A stretch of DNA of 64,000 nt from Verrucomicrobiota bacterium (lineage in GTDB: Bacteria; Verrucomicrobiota; Verrucomicrobiia; Opitutales; UBA953): the NCBI GenBank assembly GCA_030831965.1, contig JAURJZ010000080.1:124819-188818 (forward strand). The letters run 5' to 3'. Below, in pieces: positions 40,005 to 50,563 of this stretch (position 1 is the first letter of the stretch; each line of letters opens with the position of its first letter). The position numbers and the translations under genes were made by a program. Under the pieces are notes generated by a model. That model did not search any database. It was not told the origin of the DNA and was given only the letters and a program-made list of their open reading frames with translations.

Positions 40005-41315
40005 TCAGGCAAGATCAATCGGGCCGTCGGCGCAGAGGCGGGGATTGCCGAAGGTGGGCGCGTTGCGTCCGAAGGCGCGGGCGAGGGAGAGAAGCACGCG
40101 GTTGTGGGGGGCTTGCTTGAACCTGAGGGCGCGGCCGGTGCGGAAGCCGAGCCCGCTTCCGACGAGGACGAAGGGAATGTCCTCGTGGGTGTGGCTGTTG
40201 CCCTTGCCGAGCTCGTTGGTCCAGACGATCGTGGTGTGGTCGAGCAGGTTGCCCTGGCCGGAGGGCTCGGGGGTTTCCTGGAGGCGCTTGGCGAGGTGGG
40301 CGACCTGCTCGGCGAACCAGGTGTTGATCTTGGTGAGCTTCTCGACGGAGCCCGCGTTGAGGTCGGGATCATGGGACAGCTCGTGGTGGCCCTCCTCGAC
40401 GCCGATCCAGCGCATGCGCGCGTTGCCGACGGAGTTGGTGAACTGGAAGGTGGCGACGCGGGCCATGTCGTTGGCGAAAGCGCTGATGAGGAGCTCGGTC
40501 TGCATGCGCGCCATCTCCGGGATGGCGTCGTTCTCGAGGGCGAGGCCGGCCTTGGGCGGCTGGGGGACCTTGAGGGCGGCGGCCTTGGACTGGTCGCGCA
40601 GGTCGCGCTCGAGGGCGCGCAGGGCGGTGGCGTGGCGGTCGAGGGTTTCGCGGTCGGCCGGGTCGGCGGCGCGCGAGGCGGTGGCGAGGTCGCCGCGCAG
40701 CCCGTCGAGGACGGAGACAAGGCTCTCGGCGTCCTTGTTGCTGCCGTAGAGCCGGTCGAAGAGGGCGTAGGGGCTGGAAATGGGCGCGACAGGCTGGTTG
40801 GGCCCGAGATAGCTCCAGCGGGTCCAGGGGTCGGCCCGGTTGGGGACGGCGACGCCGATCTCGAGGGAGCCGAGGCGGGTGCGGGTGGCGGGTTGGGACT
40901 GGAGATGGCGGGCGAGCTCCTGGTCGAGGGAGGGTCCGCTGGCCCAGCCGGCGGGCGCGCCGCCTCCGCCCATGATGTTGCCGGGGAAGAGCTCGATGCC
41001 GGTGAGGAGGCAGCTCATGCCGCGCATGTGCGCGTCGCCGTCGCCCCGGACGCTGTTGCTGATGCCCTTGAGGGTGAGGAGGCGGTCCTTGAAGGGTGCG
41101 AGCGGGCGGAGGATGGGCTTGAGACGGAAATCGGCGCCCGCCTCGTCGGGCCAGAAGGCGGGGGGCACGGTGCCGTTGGGGGTGAAGAGGAAGATGACGC
41201 GGCGGGGGCGCCCGGCGGACGGCTCGGCGCCGAGGCGGGCGCCGGCGAGCAGGGGCAGGAGGGCGGCGGAGAGGCCGAGCTTGCGGAGGAAGTCGCGGCG
41301 GTGCTGGAGGGTCAT
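40005..41315 (-). CDS. DUF1552 domain protein with Tat-type signal
   Basis: The 436-residue protein begins HRRDFLRKLGLSAALLPLL, a twin-arginine-like leader, and continues as a DUF1552 domain: VIFLFTPNGTVPPAFWPDE, LLTLKGISNSVRGDGDAHMR, MSCLLTGIELFPGN, WIGVEEGHHELSHDPD and TTIVWTNELGKGNSHTHEDI. In Planctomycetes and Verrucomicrobia it is nearly always paired with a DUF1592-type cytochrome c protein. The function is unknown, though the fold resembles DUF1501/sulfatase-like metalloenzymes. It overlaps the upstream partner by four bases. Confidence 0.92.
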   Translation of the reverse strand: MTLQHRRDFLRKLGLSAALLPLLAGARLGAEPSAGRPRRVIFLFTPNGTVPPAFWPDEAGADFRLKPILRPLAPFKDRLLTLKGISNSVRGDGDAHMRGMSCLLTGIELFPGNIMGGGGAPAGWASGPSLDQELARHLQSQPATRTRLGSLEIGVAVPNRADPWTRWSYLGPNQPVAPISSPYALFDRLYGSNKDAESLVSVLDGLRGDLATASRAADPADRETLDRHATALRALERDLRDQSKAAALKVPQPPKAGLALENDAIPEMARMQTELLISAFANDMARVATFQFTNSVGNARMRWIGVEEGHHELSHDPDLNAGSVEKLTKINTWFAEQVAHLAKRLQETPEPSGQGNLLDHTTIVWTNELGKGNSHTHEDIPFVLVGSGLGFRTGRALRFKQAPHNRVLLSLARAFGRNAPTFGNPRLCADGPIDLA

Positions 41316-43639
41316 CGGGAGGCGGGGGCGGCGGGGGCGTGAAGGGCGGCGTGGACGGCGATCTCGACGGCGAGATTGCGGATGTGCAGGCGATCGGCGC
41401 GGAAGCGCTCGCCGAGGCGCGCGAGGGTGTCGGGGCCGTAGGCGCCGGGCTCCTGCTTGACCAGGGAGTGGAAGAGGCTGCGCACGAATCCTTCCTGGCC
41501 GCCGGGGCTGTCGGCGGCGTGGACGGCCACATCGCGCGCGCCGCGGAGGGTGTGGGTGACGCCGGCGGCGTCGGTGTACTCGGCGCGGTCGTCGATCGGC
41601 TTGGCGTTGTCGGTCGCGCGGAGGCGGCCCACGGCGTCGAAGCGCTCGAAGCTGAAGCCCAGCGGGTTGATCGTGACGTGGCAGGACATGCAGGCGGGCT
41701 TCCCGGTGAGCTGCGAGACCTTCTCGCGCATGGTGAGCGAGGGATCGAACGAGTCATCCATGAAGGCGATGGCCATGGGGGGCGGGCGCAGGGTGCGGCC
41801 GAGGATGCTGCGGGTGACGAAGACGCCGCGGTGGATGGGCGAGGTGGACTTGTGGTAGGCGAAGGCGGAGAGAAGGTAGGGGTGCGTGAGCACGCCGGCG
41901 CGCACGCCCGGGTCGAGGCGGACGGGATGGAAGCCGCCGTCATCCGGGACTTGCTGGCCGTAGAAGGCGGCGAGCCGACGGTTCATGGGAAGGGTTTCGT
42001 CGAGCAGGAGGCGGCGGTAATCGGAGGCCTCCGACCAGACGATGTCCGCGACAAAGCGGTCGAGGGAGGCGCGCAGGTCGGCGACCAGGGGGGCGTCGAA
42101 GCCGGGATGGGCCTTGGGGTCCTTGGTGATCTCGGCATCGGCCTCGACATGGAGCCAGCGCTGGAGGGCGTCGCGCAGCTTGGCCCGGGCGCGGTGGTCG
42201 GCCATCATCCGGCGGGCATGGGCGCGGACGTTCGCCGGGTCGGCGAGCTCGCCCTTGGCGGCGGCGGCGAGCAAGGCGGGGTCGGGGAGGGAATCCCAGA
42301 GGGCGAGGGCGAGGCGCGCGGCCACGGCGTGCCCATCGGCGCCGGCGACGTCCGGGTAGAGGAAGTGCGGCGAGGAGAGGATGTGGACGATGGCGCGGCG
42401 CGCCGCCAGCTCGGGGCTGACGGGCTCGGCGAAGAGGCGCTCGATGGGGGCGCGGCGGGAGGCGTCGAGGGGGCGTCGGTAGGCGCGCTCGGCGAGGCGC
42501 AGGCAGAAGTCGCGCAGGCGGGCGGCCCGGTCGGGGGCGCCCTCCTTGTAACCGGCGTATTCCGGAAGCTTGGGCTCGAGGTGGGCGGCGGCGAGGAAGG
42601 CGCCGCGCGCCATGGCGTCGACCCAGGCGCGGGAGACGCCGGCGCCTCGCTCGTAGCCGAGGCTGGAGTCGTCGGCGGGCAGCTCGAGGTCGATGATGTC
42701 GGTGCGGGAGGCGACGCCCGGGGAGAGGTTGGCGGCGGGGACGGGCGACCAGACGCCGCCCGGGGGGCGCCACTCGAGGCGAAGCGAGGCCGTCTTGTCC
42801 TTGAACTTGAAGAAATTGAGCCGGAAGGGATACCAGCGGCCGCCGTGGAGGGTGACGTGGGCCTCGGCGGAGCGAAGCTGCCCCGAGCTGACATTGAGGT
42901 CGATGGTCGGGGCGCGGCCGAGGGGCCCCTCCTCGGCCGCGACGGCCTCGTTGGCGGCGACAGGGGTGTTGAGGAAGAGGCGGGCGCCGTTGGGCGTGGT
43001 GAGGCGCCAGCCATACTCGCCGCTGTCCGGGGCGTAGACGGACCCCGTCCAATCGATGGCGAACTGGTCGGCCTTCATGCCAGGCAGGGGGGCGCGGTCG
43101 CCGAGGTCCAGGCCGGCCGACGGCTCGGTGCGGCTGGCCACCTTGCGCGCGCGGCGGTTCATGCCGTCGGAATCATGGTAGGTCGCGCTGAGACCGCCGC
43201 GCTCGCCCGGCTGTCGCTCCTGCCGGAAGGAGCCGAGCAGGTCCGACAGGCTATGCTGGTACTGCCGGGAGGTCAGGTGGGTGAGCGTGACGCGGGGCGG
43301 ATTGTTGCGGGCGCGCGCCTCGGCCGAGTAAAAGGCGCCGTGGATATGGGAGGCGACCGCCTCGGCCTCGGCCCGGGAGAGGGAGCCTGGGCTGTCCTCG
43401 GGCATCTCGGCTTGGATGTAGCGGGCGAGGGCGGAAACGGACTTCTCGCCGAAGAGAGCCTCGTCGGCCTTGCCCGCGACACCCTCGCCCGCGGGCCCGT
43501 GGCAGCTGGCGCAATCCTGGCGGAAGATGGCGGAACCCTCGCGGGGGCCGATCATCGGCTCGACCCAACGGCGGGGAGTCAGCCACGCGGCCAGCGCGAG
43601 GGCGCCGAGGATGGCGGCGATGAGCGGCGGGCGAGGCAC
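41312..43639 (-). CDS. Planctomycete-type cytochrome c / DUF1592 multidomain protein with PA14-like insert
   Basis: The 775-residue protein has an N-terminal anchor or signal (LIAAILGALALAAWL), a c-type heme motif CASCHG (about residue 43-48), and DUF1587 (LTSRQYQHSLSDLLG). A PA14-like β region with YAPDSGEYGWRLTTPNGARL and GRWYPFRLNFFKFKD follows. The DUF1595, DUF1592 (MNRRLAAFYGQQ, GVLTHPYLLSAFAYHKSTSP), DUF1588 (HRGVFVTRSILGRTLRPPP, ACMSCHVTINPLGFSFERFD) and DUF1585 blocks come last. A second CxxCH (CMSCH) lies in the DUF1588 part. It is thought to act in the periplasm, possibly on polysaccharides, with a redox step. The stop overlaps the DUF1552 start. Confidence 0.92.
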   Translation of the reverse strand: MPRPPLIAAILGALALAAWLTPRRWVEPMIGPREGSAIFRQDCASCHGPAGEGVAGKADEALFGEKSVSALARYIQAEMPEDSPGSLSRAEAEAVASHIHGAFYSAEARARNNPPRVTLTHLTSRQYQHSLSDLLGSFRQERQPGERGGLSATYHDSDGMNRRARKVASRTEPSAGLDLGDRAPLPGMKADQFAIDWTGSVYAPDSGEYGWRLTTPNGARLFLNTPVAANEAVAAEEGPLGRAPTIDLNVSSGQLRSAEAHVTLHGGRWYPFRLNFFKFKDKTASLRLEWRPPGGVWSPVPAANLSPGVASRTDIIDLELPADDSSLGYERGAGVSRAWVDAMARGAFLAAAHLEPKLPEYAGYKEGAPDRAARLRDFCLRLAERAYRRPLDASRRAPIERLFAEPVSPELAARRAIVHILSSPHFLYPDVAGADGHAVAARLALALWDSLPDPALLAAAAKGELADPANVRAHARRMMADHRARAKLRDALQRWLHVEADAEITKDPKAHPGFDAPLVADLRASLDRFVADIVWSEASDYRRLLLDETLPMNRRLAAFYGQQVPDDGGFHPVRLDPGVRAGVLTHPYLLSAFAYHKSTSPIHRGVFVTRSILGRTLRPPPMAIAFMDDSFDPSLTMREKVSQLTGKPACMSCHVTINPLGFSFERFDAVGRLRATDNAKPIDDRAEYTDAAGVTHTLRGARDVAVHAADSPGGQEGFVRSLFHSLVKQEPGAYGPDTLARLGERFRADRLHIRNLAVEIAVHAALHAPAAPASR

Positions 43640-43673
43640 GGGGGAAAGACCCCCGCGGGCGCGCGGGGTTCCG

Positions 43674-44342
43674 TCAGATCAGCCCGGCCTCGCCGAAGCT
43701 GAACCACCCCTTGGCGGCCGGGTCGGACTCGGGCCGGCCGACGACGACATGGTCCAGCAGCTCGACGCCGACGACGCGGCCGGCCTCGGCCAGCTGGCGC
43801 GTGACGGCGCGGTCCGCGTGGCTGGGGGCGGGATCGCCGCTGGGATGGTTGTGCGCGACGATGACGGCGGAGGCGGCGTGGCGGAGGGCCTGCCGGAAGA
43901 CCTCGCGGGGATGGAGAAGGGAGCTGGTCGCGGTGCCGGAGCTGATCTCATGGAGCCCGAGCAGGCGGTTGCGGCGGTTGAGGCAGAGGACCCAGCATTT
44001 CTCCACGGCGAGGCCGGCGGCGAGGGGCTCGACGCGCGCCCAGACCTTGGCGGGGGCGTCGAGCCGCTCGCCGGGGTCGTGGGCGCGCTCGCGCATGCGA
44101 CGGCCGACCTCGAGGGCGGCGACGAGCTCGGCGGCCTTGGCGGGACCAAGGCCGGCCACGCGGGCGAAGTCGGGCATCTCCCAGGAGGCGAGGGCGGCGA
44201 GGTCGCCGGCCTGGCGGAGGATCTCGGCGGCGACGCCGTCGGAGGGGGCGGGGCCGAGCAGGAGGGCGATGAGCTCGGCGTCGAGCAAGGCGCGCGGGCC
44301 GAGGCGGCGGAGTCGGGCGCGGGGAAGGTCGTCGGCGGTCAT
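43674..44342 (-). CDS. radC: RadC family JAMM/MPN-domain protein
   Basis: The 222-residue protein has an N-terminal helix-hairpin-helix region (VAGLGPAKAAELVAALEVGRR) and a JAMM metalloprotease-type core: LHEISSGTATSSLLHPREVF, then VIVAHNHPSGDPAPSHADRA with the HxHx7SxxD metal pattern. RadC proteins are linked to DNA repair and competence in some species, but the old radiation-repair role is disputed. The start ATG 44342 was chosen at MTADDLPRAR. It is not linked by overlap to its neighbours. Confidence 0.92.
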   Translation of the reverse strand: MTADDLPRARLRRLGPRALLDAELIALLLGPAPSDGVAAEILRQAGDLAALASWEMPDFARVAGLGPAKAAELVAALEVGRRMRERAHDPGERLDAPAKVWARVEPLAAGLAVEKCWVLCLNRRNRLLGLHEISSGTATSSLLHPREVFRQALRHAASAVIVAHNHPSGDPAPSHADRAVTRQLAEAGRVVGVELLDHVVVGRPESDPAAKGWFSFGEAGLI

Positions 44343-44403
44343 GGGACCAGCGAACGTCCGGCCGGGCGGCGCGCGAGCGCCCCCTTTGCCCAGGGAAACC
44401 TCC

Positions 44404-45051
44404 TCAGGCCCGGCGGTAGCGGGCGAGGACCTTGCCGTAGGCGGGCGTGAGCTCCTCGGCGCGCGAGACGTTGAGCCCGAGGTCCTTGACGCGCCCGTCG
44501 GTGAGGCCGTAGATCCAGGCGTGCACGCCGAGCGTGGCGCCGCGCGACCAGGCATCCTGGACGATGCTGGTCTGGCAGACATGGAGGGCCTGCTCGACGA
44601 CGTTGAGCTCGCAGAGGGTGTCGAGCTTGGCGGGCCCGAGGACGGACTCGACGGCGAGGGCGTGCCGGTGGTGGACGTCGCGGATGTGGCGCAGCCAGTT
44701 GTCGATCAGCCCGAGCCGGCGGTTCTCCAGCGCGGCCTGGACGCCGCCGCAGCCGTAGTGGCCGCAGACGATGATGTGCTCGACCTTGAGGGCCTCGACG
44801 GCGTACTGGATGACGGAGAGGCAGTTGAGGTCGGAATGGACGACGACGTTGGCGACGTTGCGATGGACGAACAGCTCGCCGGGGAGGAGCCCGACGATCT
44901 CGTTGGCGGGGACGCGGCTGTCGGAGCAGCCGATCCAGAGATACCGCGGGCTCTGCTGGCGGGAGAGGGTCTCGAAGAAGCCGGGCTGGGAGCGCCGGAT
45001 GCCCTCGGACCAGGCGCGGTTTTGCTCGAACAGCTGGGACAGGTCGGCCAT
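44404..45051 (-). CDS. can: Beta-class carbonic anhydrase
   Basis: The 215-residue enzyme converts CO2 to bicarbonate. Zinc ligands are Cys in GCSDSRVPANEIVGL and His and Cys in VCGHYGCGGVQAAL; the Asp/Arg dyad is in CSDSR. LFVHRNVANVVVHSDLNCLSV and LGVHAWIYGLTDGRV are family blocks typical of the Can (plant-like) subgroup. It is cytoplasmic and probably supplies bicarbonate to carboxylases such as acetyl-CoA carboxylase at the left edge. It stands alone, divergent from the DUF486 gene. Confidence 0.95.
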   Translation of the reverse strand: MADLSQLFEQNRAWSEGIRRSQPGFFETLSRQQSPRYLWIGCSDSRVPANEIVGLLPGELFVHRNVANVVVHSDLNCLSVIQYAVEALKVEHIIVCGHYGCGGVQAALENRRLGLIDNWLRHIRDVHHRHALAVESVLGPAKLDTLCELNVVEQALHVCQTSIVQDAWSRGATLGVHAWIYGLTDGRVKDLGLNVSRAEELTPAYGKVLARYRRA

Positions 45052-45117
45052 CGCCGACCATCCCGCACCCGCGGGGACGCGGTTGCAAGTCCTTTTGCCC
45101 GCGCCTAGGAAGCCGGG

Positions 45118-45483
45118 ATGACCCCCTCGCTCGGCACCCTGCTCGCAACGGTCGGACTCCTCGCCGTCTCCAACTGCTTCATGACCTACGCCTGGTACGG
45201 CCACCTGCGGACGATGGCCGACAGGCCTTGGTGGATTGCGGCGGCGGCGAGCTGGCTGATCGCGGCGGCCGAGTACGCGGTGATGGTGCCGGCGAACCGC
45301 ATCGGCCACGCGGGTGGGCTCAGCGGCGCGCAGCTGAAGGTGATCCAGGAGGTGGTGACGCTGGCGGTGTTCGTGCCCTTCATGCTGCTCTTCCTCGGCG
45401 AGCGCTGGCGCTGGGATTTTCTCTGGGCCCTCCTCTGCCTGCTGGGCGCGGCGTTCTTTATCTTCAGGCCGGATAAGGGATGA
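45118..45483 (+). CDS. DUF486 / DMT-superfamily small membrane protein
   Basis: The 121-residue protein has four membrane helices and the DUF486 pattern: SNCFMTYAWYGHL, WWIAAAASWLIAAAEYAVMV, PANRIGHAGGLSGAQLKVIQEV and LAVFVPFMLLFLGERWRWDF. Family members are small transporters of unknown substrate. The gene is followed by the second fold-back repeat. Confidence 0.92.
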   Translation: MTPSLGTLLATVGLLAVSNCFMTYAWYGHLRTMADRPWWIAAAASWLIAAAEYAVMVPANRIGHAGGLSGAQLKVIQEVVTLAVFVPFMLLFLGERWRWDFLWALLCLLGAAFFIFRPDKG

Positions 45484-45495
45484 GAGGCCCGGGGT

Positions 45496-45614
45496 CAGCG
45501 GGCCAGCGGTGTCGGCGGGGACAGCGGTGTCAGCGGGCGAGAACTCGCTGGCGCTCGTTGCCACAGGATCAAGAGGACGAGCGGAGCGAGGGTGCGCCGC
45601 CCGCTGGCCCGCTG
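45496..45614. repeat. Fold-back intergenic repeat element, copy B
   Basis: A perfect 14-bp terminal inverted pair (CAGCGGGCCAGCGG at 45496-45509; complement at 45601-45614) encloses a core with a second hairpin (CTCGCTGGCGCTCGT with ACGAGCGGAGCGAG). The core 45520-45599 is about 85 % identical by eye to 29555-29633. It lies between the convergent DUF486 and ftsK genes. Confidence 0.75.
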
Positions 45615-45635
45615 AAACCGCCGCGCGCTTGCGCG

Positions 45636-45679
45636 CTCAGTCGTCCCGCAGAATCTCGCGGGGCGACCCGGGACCGTTG
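45636..45679. repeat. Direct repeat of the ftsK 3' end
   Basis: These 44 bases repeat 45729-45772, the last 43 bases of ftsK plus one, with a single C/G difference. The two copies are 93 bp apart. The copy carries the final codons and stop of ftsK, just past the true end. The spacer (45680-45728) contains partly inverted versions of the same motif (TCCGGGACCTGCGGG). Confidence 0.8.
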
Positions 45680-45729
45680 GCTGCGCCTTCGGTCTGACGA
45701 GGTCCGGGACCTGCGGGAGAAGGGGAACC

Positions 45730-48342
45730 TCAGTCGTCGCGCAGAATCTCGCGGGGCGACCCGGGACCGTTGTCCGGGCCGATGTAGCCCTGCTCCTCGA
45801 GGATGTCGATGATGCGGGCGGCGCGGCCGTAGCCGATGGAGAGGCGGCGCTGGAGGAAGGAGACGGAGGCCTTCTTGCTGGAGCGGATGATTTCCCATGC
45901 CTTGGCGGCCATGGGATCGTCCTCGGGCCCTCCGCCCCCGCCCTCGCCGCCCTCGCCCTCGTCGCCATCGTCGTCGGCCCGGTCGAGGGCGTCCTGGACG
46001 GCGGCGACGAACTCGGGGGCGCCATTCTTCTCGCGGAGGAAGGCGACGATGCGGGTGACGTCCTCGTCGGAGATGAAGGCGCCCTGGACGCGCTGGAGGG
46101 TGGCGGTGCCGGGGGCGAGGTAGAGCATGTCGCCCTTGCCGACGAGGGTCTCGGCGCCCTTGGCGTCGAGGATGGTGCGGGAGTCGACGAGGGCGGCGAC
46201 CTTGAAGGCGATGCGGGTGGGCAGGTTGGCCTTGATGAGGCCGGTGATGACGTCGGTCGACGGGCGCTGGGTGGCGAGGACGAGGTGGATGCCGGCGGCG
46301 CGCGCCTTCTGGGCGATGCGGGCGACGGAGGTCTCGATGTCCTTGGCGGCGACCATCATGAGGTCGGCCATCTCGTCGATGACGCAGACGACGCAGGGGA
46401 GCTTCTCCTTCGGGATCTCGACCTCGCCGGGCACGGCCTCGGCGGCGGCCTGGGCGGCGGCGGCGCGCTCCTCGGGGGTGAGCTCGAGCTCCTGCTGGCG
46501 GGCCCTCTCGGCCTCGGCGGCGTCCTTGGCCACGCGCGCGTTGAAACCGGCGAGGTTGCGGACGTTGGTCGCGGCGAAGATGCGGTACCGCCGCTCCATC
46601 TCGGAGATGAGCCACTTGAGGGCGGCGGGCACCTTCTTCGGGTCGGTGACGACGGGGACGAGGAGGTGGGGGAGCTCGTTGTAGACCTGAAGCTCGACGA
46701 CCTTGGGGTCGACGAGGATGAGGCGCAGGTCCTCGGGCGTCATCCGGTAGAGGAGGGAGACGAGGAGGGTGTTGATGCAGACGGACTTGCCCTGGCCGGT
46801 GGAGCCGGCGATGAGGGCGTGGGGCATCTTGGAGAGGTCCTGGACGATGGGGCGGTTGGTGACGCTGTCGACGCCGAGCACGACGGGAAGGTCGCCGGCG
46901 AACTCAACCCAGGCCTTGGACTCGAGGATGTCGCGCGCGACGACGACCTGGCGCGAGGTGTTGGGGATCTCGATGCCGACCGTGCCCTTGCCCGGGACGG
47001 GGGCGAGGATGCGGACCGACTCCGCCATGAGGTTCATGGCGATGTTGTTCTGGAGGTTCGCGATGCGCTCGATGCGGACGCCGGGCGCGGGCCGGATCTC
47101 GTAGCGCGTGATGGAGGGCCCCTGCTGGATGCCGACGTCGATGCCGGCCGCGGGGTCGACCGGCACGACGTCGACCTTGAACTCCTTGAGGGTCTGGATG
47201 AGCTCGCCGGCGCGCCGGCGGTAGTCCTCCCTGGCGGCCTCCTTGGCGGACGCGGCCGTGAGCAGGTCGAGGGTGGGGAAGATGTAGTCGCCGCGGCGCT
47301 TGGGAATGAGCGAGGCCGCGGCGCGCTCGATGCGCTCGCCCTTGGTCACGCCGATCTTGCCGGAGATCTGCGGCTTGGGGTCGGGGTCAGCCTTGAGCCG
47401 GGGGGCCTTGGCGGGCTTGTCGGGGAGGACGCCGGAGAGACCCTCGGCGGCCGGCTCGTCCCCGTCGTCGGGCTGGTCGGGATTGCCCACCTCGACGTCG
47501 AGCGGGTCGACGGTCTCGATGACCGGGGCGGGGGCCGGGGTGGCGGGCGCGGGCTGCGGCTCGGCGGCGGGGGCCGCGAGGACGGCGGCGCCGCGGACGG
47601 CGGCGGCGAGGCGCTGCGCCTCGGCGCGGGCGGCGGCCTCGCGGCGGGCGGCCTCGGCGCGCTGGCGGGCGAGCTCGGCGCGCCGGGTGTTCCAATGGAG
47701 GAAGCTGTCGCGCATCTCGGCCAGCCAGGACGCGAGGGTGGCCTTGGGGTCGTCGGCCAGGATGCCGAGCAGGCAGAAGCCGTAGGCGGGCACGAGGAAA
47801 AGCCAGGCGCCGAGGACCCCGAGCGGCTCGAGCGGGTAGGCCATGAGGAAGAGGCCGACCCGGCCGCCGGGGCCCTTGGGGTCGTAGGCGGTCATGCTCT
47901 CGTTGGCGGCGGCCGACTCGGCGCCGAGGAAGAGGTGCATGAGGGCGGCGAAGAGGAAGACGCTGCCCAGCATGAGCAGGACCTTGGCCGGCCAGAGCGT
48001 GTGCGCGCGGCGGTTGAGGGCGAACCAGGCGGCGACGATCAGGGAGAGGGGCCCGAGGAAGGCGGCGAAGCCGAAGGCGACGAAGCCGAGGGTGGCGAGG
48101 AGGGCCCCGAACGCGCCGCAGGGATTGGAGCTGCGCGTGGCGTCGGCGGCGTCGACCGCCGGGATGCCGAGGACGGGCTCGAGGGCGGATTGGAGAAGCC
48201 AGGGCTGGTCGGCCGAGCGGAAGACCATGGCCACGAGCAGGTAGCTGCCCGCGAGGGCGAGGAGCAGGGCGAGGATGGGTCGGCTCTCGCTGGTCTGGCG
48301 GGCCAAGGTGGCGGAGCGCCGGAGCGGGGCTTTCTTGGCCAT
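45730..48342 (-). CDS. ftsK: DNA translocase FtsK
   Basis: The 870-residue protein has four or five N-terminal membrane segments (about residues 25-190), a Pro/Ala-rich linker, an FtsK ATPase motor and a C-terminal γ domain. Walker A is AGSTGQGKSVCINTLLVS, Walker B is in LPCVVCVIDEMADLMMV, and ATQRPSTDVITGLIKANLPT is the family block. The γ winged helix (SVSFLQRRLSIGYGRAARII, then LEEQGYIGP) would read KOPS-like sequences. It moves chromosome ends through the closing septum. The last codons are duplicated downstream. Confidence 0.96.
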   Translation of the reverse strand: MAKKAPLRRSATLARQTSESRPILALLLALAGSYLLVAMVFRSADQPWLLQSALEPVLGIPAVDAADATRSSNPCGAFGALLATLGFVAFGFAAFLGPLSLIVAAWFALNRRAHTLWPAKVLLMLGSVFLFAALMHLFLGAESAAANESMTAYDPKGPGGRVGLFLMAYPLEPLGVLGAWLFLVPAYGFCLLGILADDPKATLASWLAEMRDSFLHWNTRRAELARQRAEAARREAAARAEAQRLAAAVRGAAVLAAPAAEPQPAPATPAPAPVIETVDPLDVEVGNPDQPDDGDEPAAEGLSGVLPDKPAKAPRLKADPDPKPQISGKIGVTKGERIERAAASLIPKRRGDYIFPTLDLLTAASAKEAAREDYRRRAGELIQTLKEFKVDVVPVDPAAGIDVGIQQGPSITRYEIRPAPGVRIERIANLQNNIAMNLMAESVRILAPVPGKGTVGIEIPNTSRQVVVARDILESKAWVEFAGDLPVVLGVDSVTNRPIVQDLSKMPHALIAGSTGQGKSVCINTLLVSLLYRMTPEDLRLILVDPKVVELQVYNELPHLLVPVVTDPKKVPAALKWLISEMERRYRIFAATNVRNLAGFNARVAKDAAEAERARQQELELTPEERAAAAQAAAEAVPGEVEIPKEKLPCVVCVIDEMADLMMVAAKDIETSVARIAQKARAAGIHLVLATQRPSTDVITGLIKANLPTRIAFKVAALVDSRTILDAKGAETLVGKGDMLYLAPGTATLQRVQGAFISDEDVTRIVAFLREKNGAPEFVAAVQDALDRADDDGDEGEGGEGGGGGPEDDPMAAKAWEIIRSSKKASVSFLQRRLSIGYGRAARIIDILEEQGYIGPDNGPGSPREILRDD

Positions 48343-48345
48343 GGA

Positions 48346-49377
<1,032 letters not shown>

Positions 49378-49465
49378 GGGGGAGGAAGAGGGCTTGCTAG
49401 GGCGGCGGGACGGGGACTGCATTCTCCTACACCCGCCCAAGCCCGCCTCCAAGCACCGATTGGCC

Positions 49466-50563
49466 ATGTCCGACTCCGACAACCCGCACGACCTCGCCCC
49501 CCTCCGGGAGCGGCGCGCGGAGCTGGAGCGGGCGCTGGCGGACCCCCGGGTTTTCGCCGACGGGCGGCGGGCGGCGGCCCTGGCCCAGGAGCTCCGCCAC
49601 CTGGGCGGCGCGCTGGCGGCCGGCGAGCGGCTGGAGGCGGCCCGGCGGGCCTTGGCGGAGGCGGCGGAGATGCGCGACGACCCGAGGGCCGAGACCGGCC
49701 TGAGGGACATGGCCGCGGAGGAGGCGCGCGACCTCGCGGCGGAGCTGCCCGGGCTGCGCGACGCCTTCCTGCGGGCGCTCGTGCCCCCCGATCCCAACGA
49801 GGCCCGCAACGTCATCCTCGAGGTGCGGGCGGGCACGGGGGGCGACGAGGCGGCCCTGTTCGCGGGCGAGCTGGCGCGGATGTACGCGCGGTTCGCGGAG
49901 CGTCGGGGCTGGAAGAGCGAGATGCTCAGCCTGACGCAGTCGGACCTGGGCGGCGTGCGCGAGGCGGTCCTCCTCGTGGAGGGCGCGGGCGCGTTCGCGG
50001 CCCTCCGCCACGAGGCCGGGGTGCACCGGGTGCAGCGCGTGCCGGCGACGGAGACCTCGGGCCGGATCCACACCTCGGCCGCGACCGTCGCGGTGCTGCC
50101 CGAGGCGGAGGAGACGGAGGTCGACCTCCGTCCGGAGGAGCTGGAGATCAGCGTGGCGCGGGCGAGCGGCGCGGGCGGCCAGCACGTGAACAAGACCGAG
50201 TCGGCGGTGCAGATCATCCACAAGCCGACCGGCATCCTCGTCCACTGCGCCGACGAGCGCTCGCAGCTGCGCAACCGCCAGAAGGCGATGCGCGTGCTGC
50301 GCGCCCGCCTGCTCGAGCGACAGACGGCGGCGGACCAGGCGGCGCGGGCCGACGCGCGGCGGGGACAGGTCGGCTCGGGCGACCGGTCGGAGCGCATCCG
50401 GACCTACAACTTTCACCAGAACCGCGTGACGGACCACCGGGTGGAGGTGACGTTGCACGGCATCCAGCAGGTGCTGGACGGGGACATCGGCGACCTGGTG
50501 GGCGCGCTGCAGGAGGCGGACCTCCGGGCCCGCGCCCTCGAGGTCACTCGACCGAAAGCGTGA
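49466..50563 (+). CDS. prfA: Peptide chain release factor 1
   Basis: The 365-residue factor ends translation at UAA and UAG. It has the PAT codon-recognition tripeptide ([14 protein letters not shown]) and the GGQ loop ([18 protein letters not shown]) that triggers hydrolysis. The N-terminal coiled coil is slightly Ala-rich. In many bacteria prfA precedes prmC, but here no prmC is adjacent; the related prmB lies 48 kb away. ATG 49466 ([10 protein letters not shown]) was chosen. The gene converges on 50544-51053 with a 20-bp overlap. Confidence 0.96.
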   Translation: MSDSDNPHDLAPLRERRAELERALADPRVFADGRRAAALAQELRHLGGALAAGERLEAARRALAEAAEMRDDPRAETGLRDMAAEEARDLAAELPGLRDAFLRALVPPDPNEARNVILEVRAGTGGDEAALFAGELARMYARFAERRGWKSEMLSLTQSDLGGVREAVLLVEGAGAFAALRHEAGVHRVQRVPATETSGRIHTSAATVAVLPEAEETEVDLRPEELEISVARASGAGGQHVNKTESAVQIIHKPTGILVHCADERSQLRNRQKAMRVLRARLLERQTAADQAARADARRGQVGSGDRSERIRTYNFHQNRVTDHRVEVTLHGIQQVLDGDIGDLVGALQEADLRARALEVTRPKA

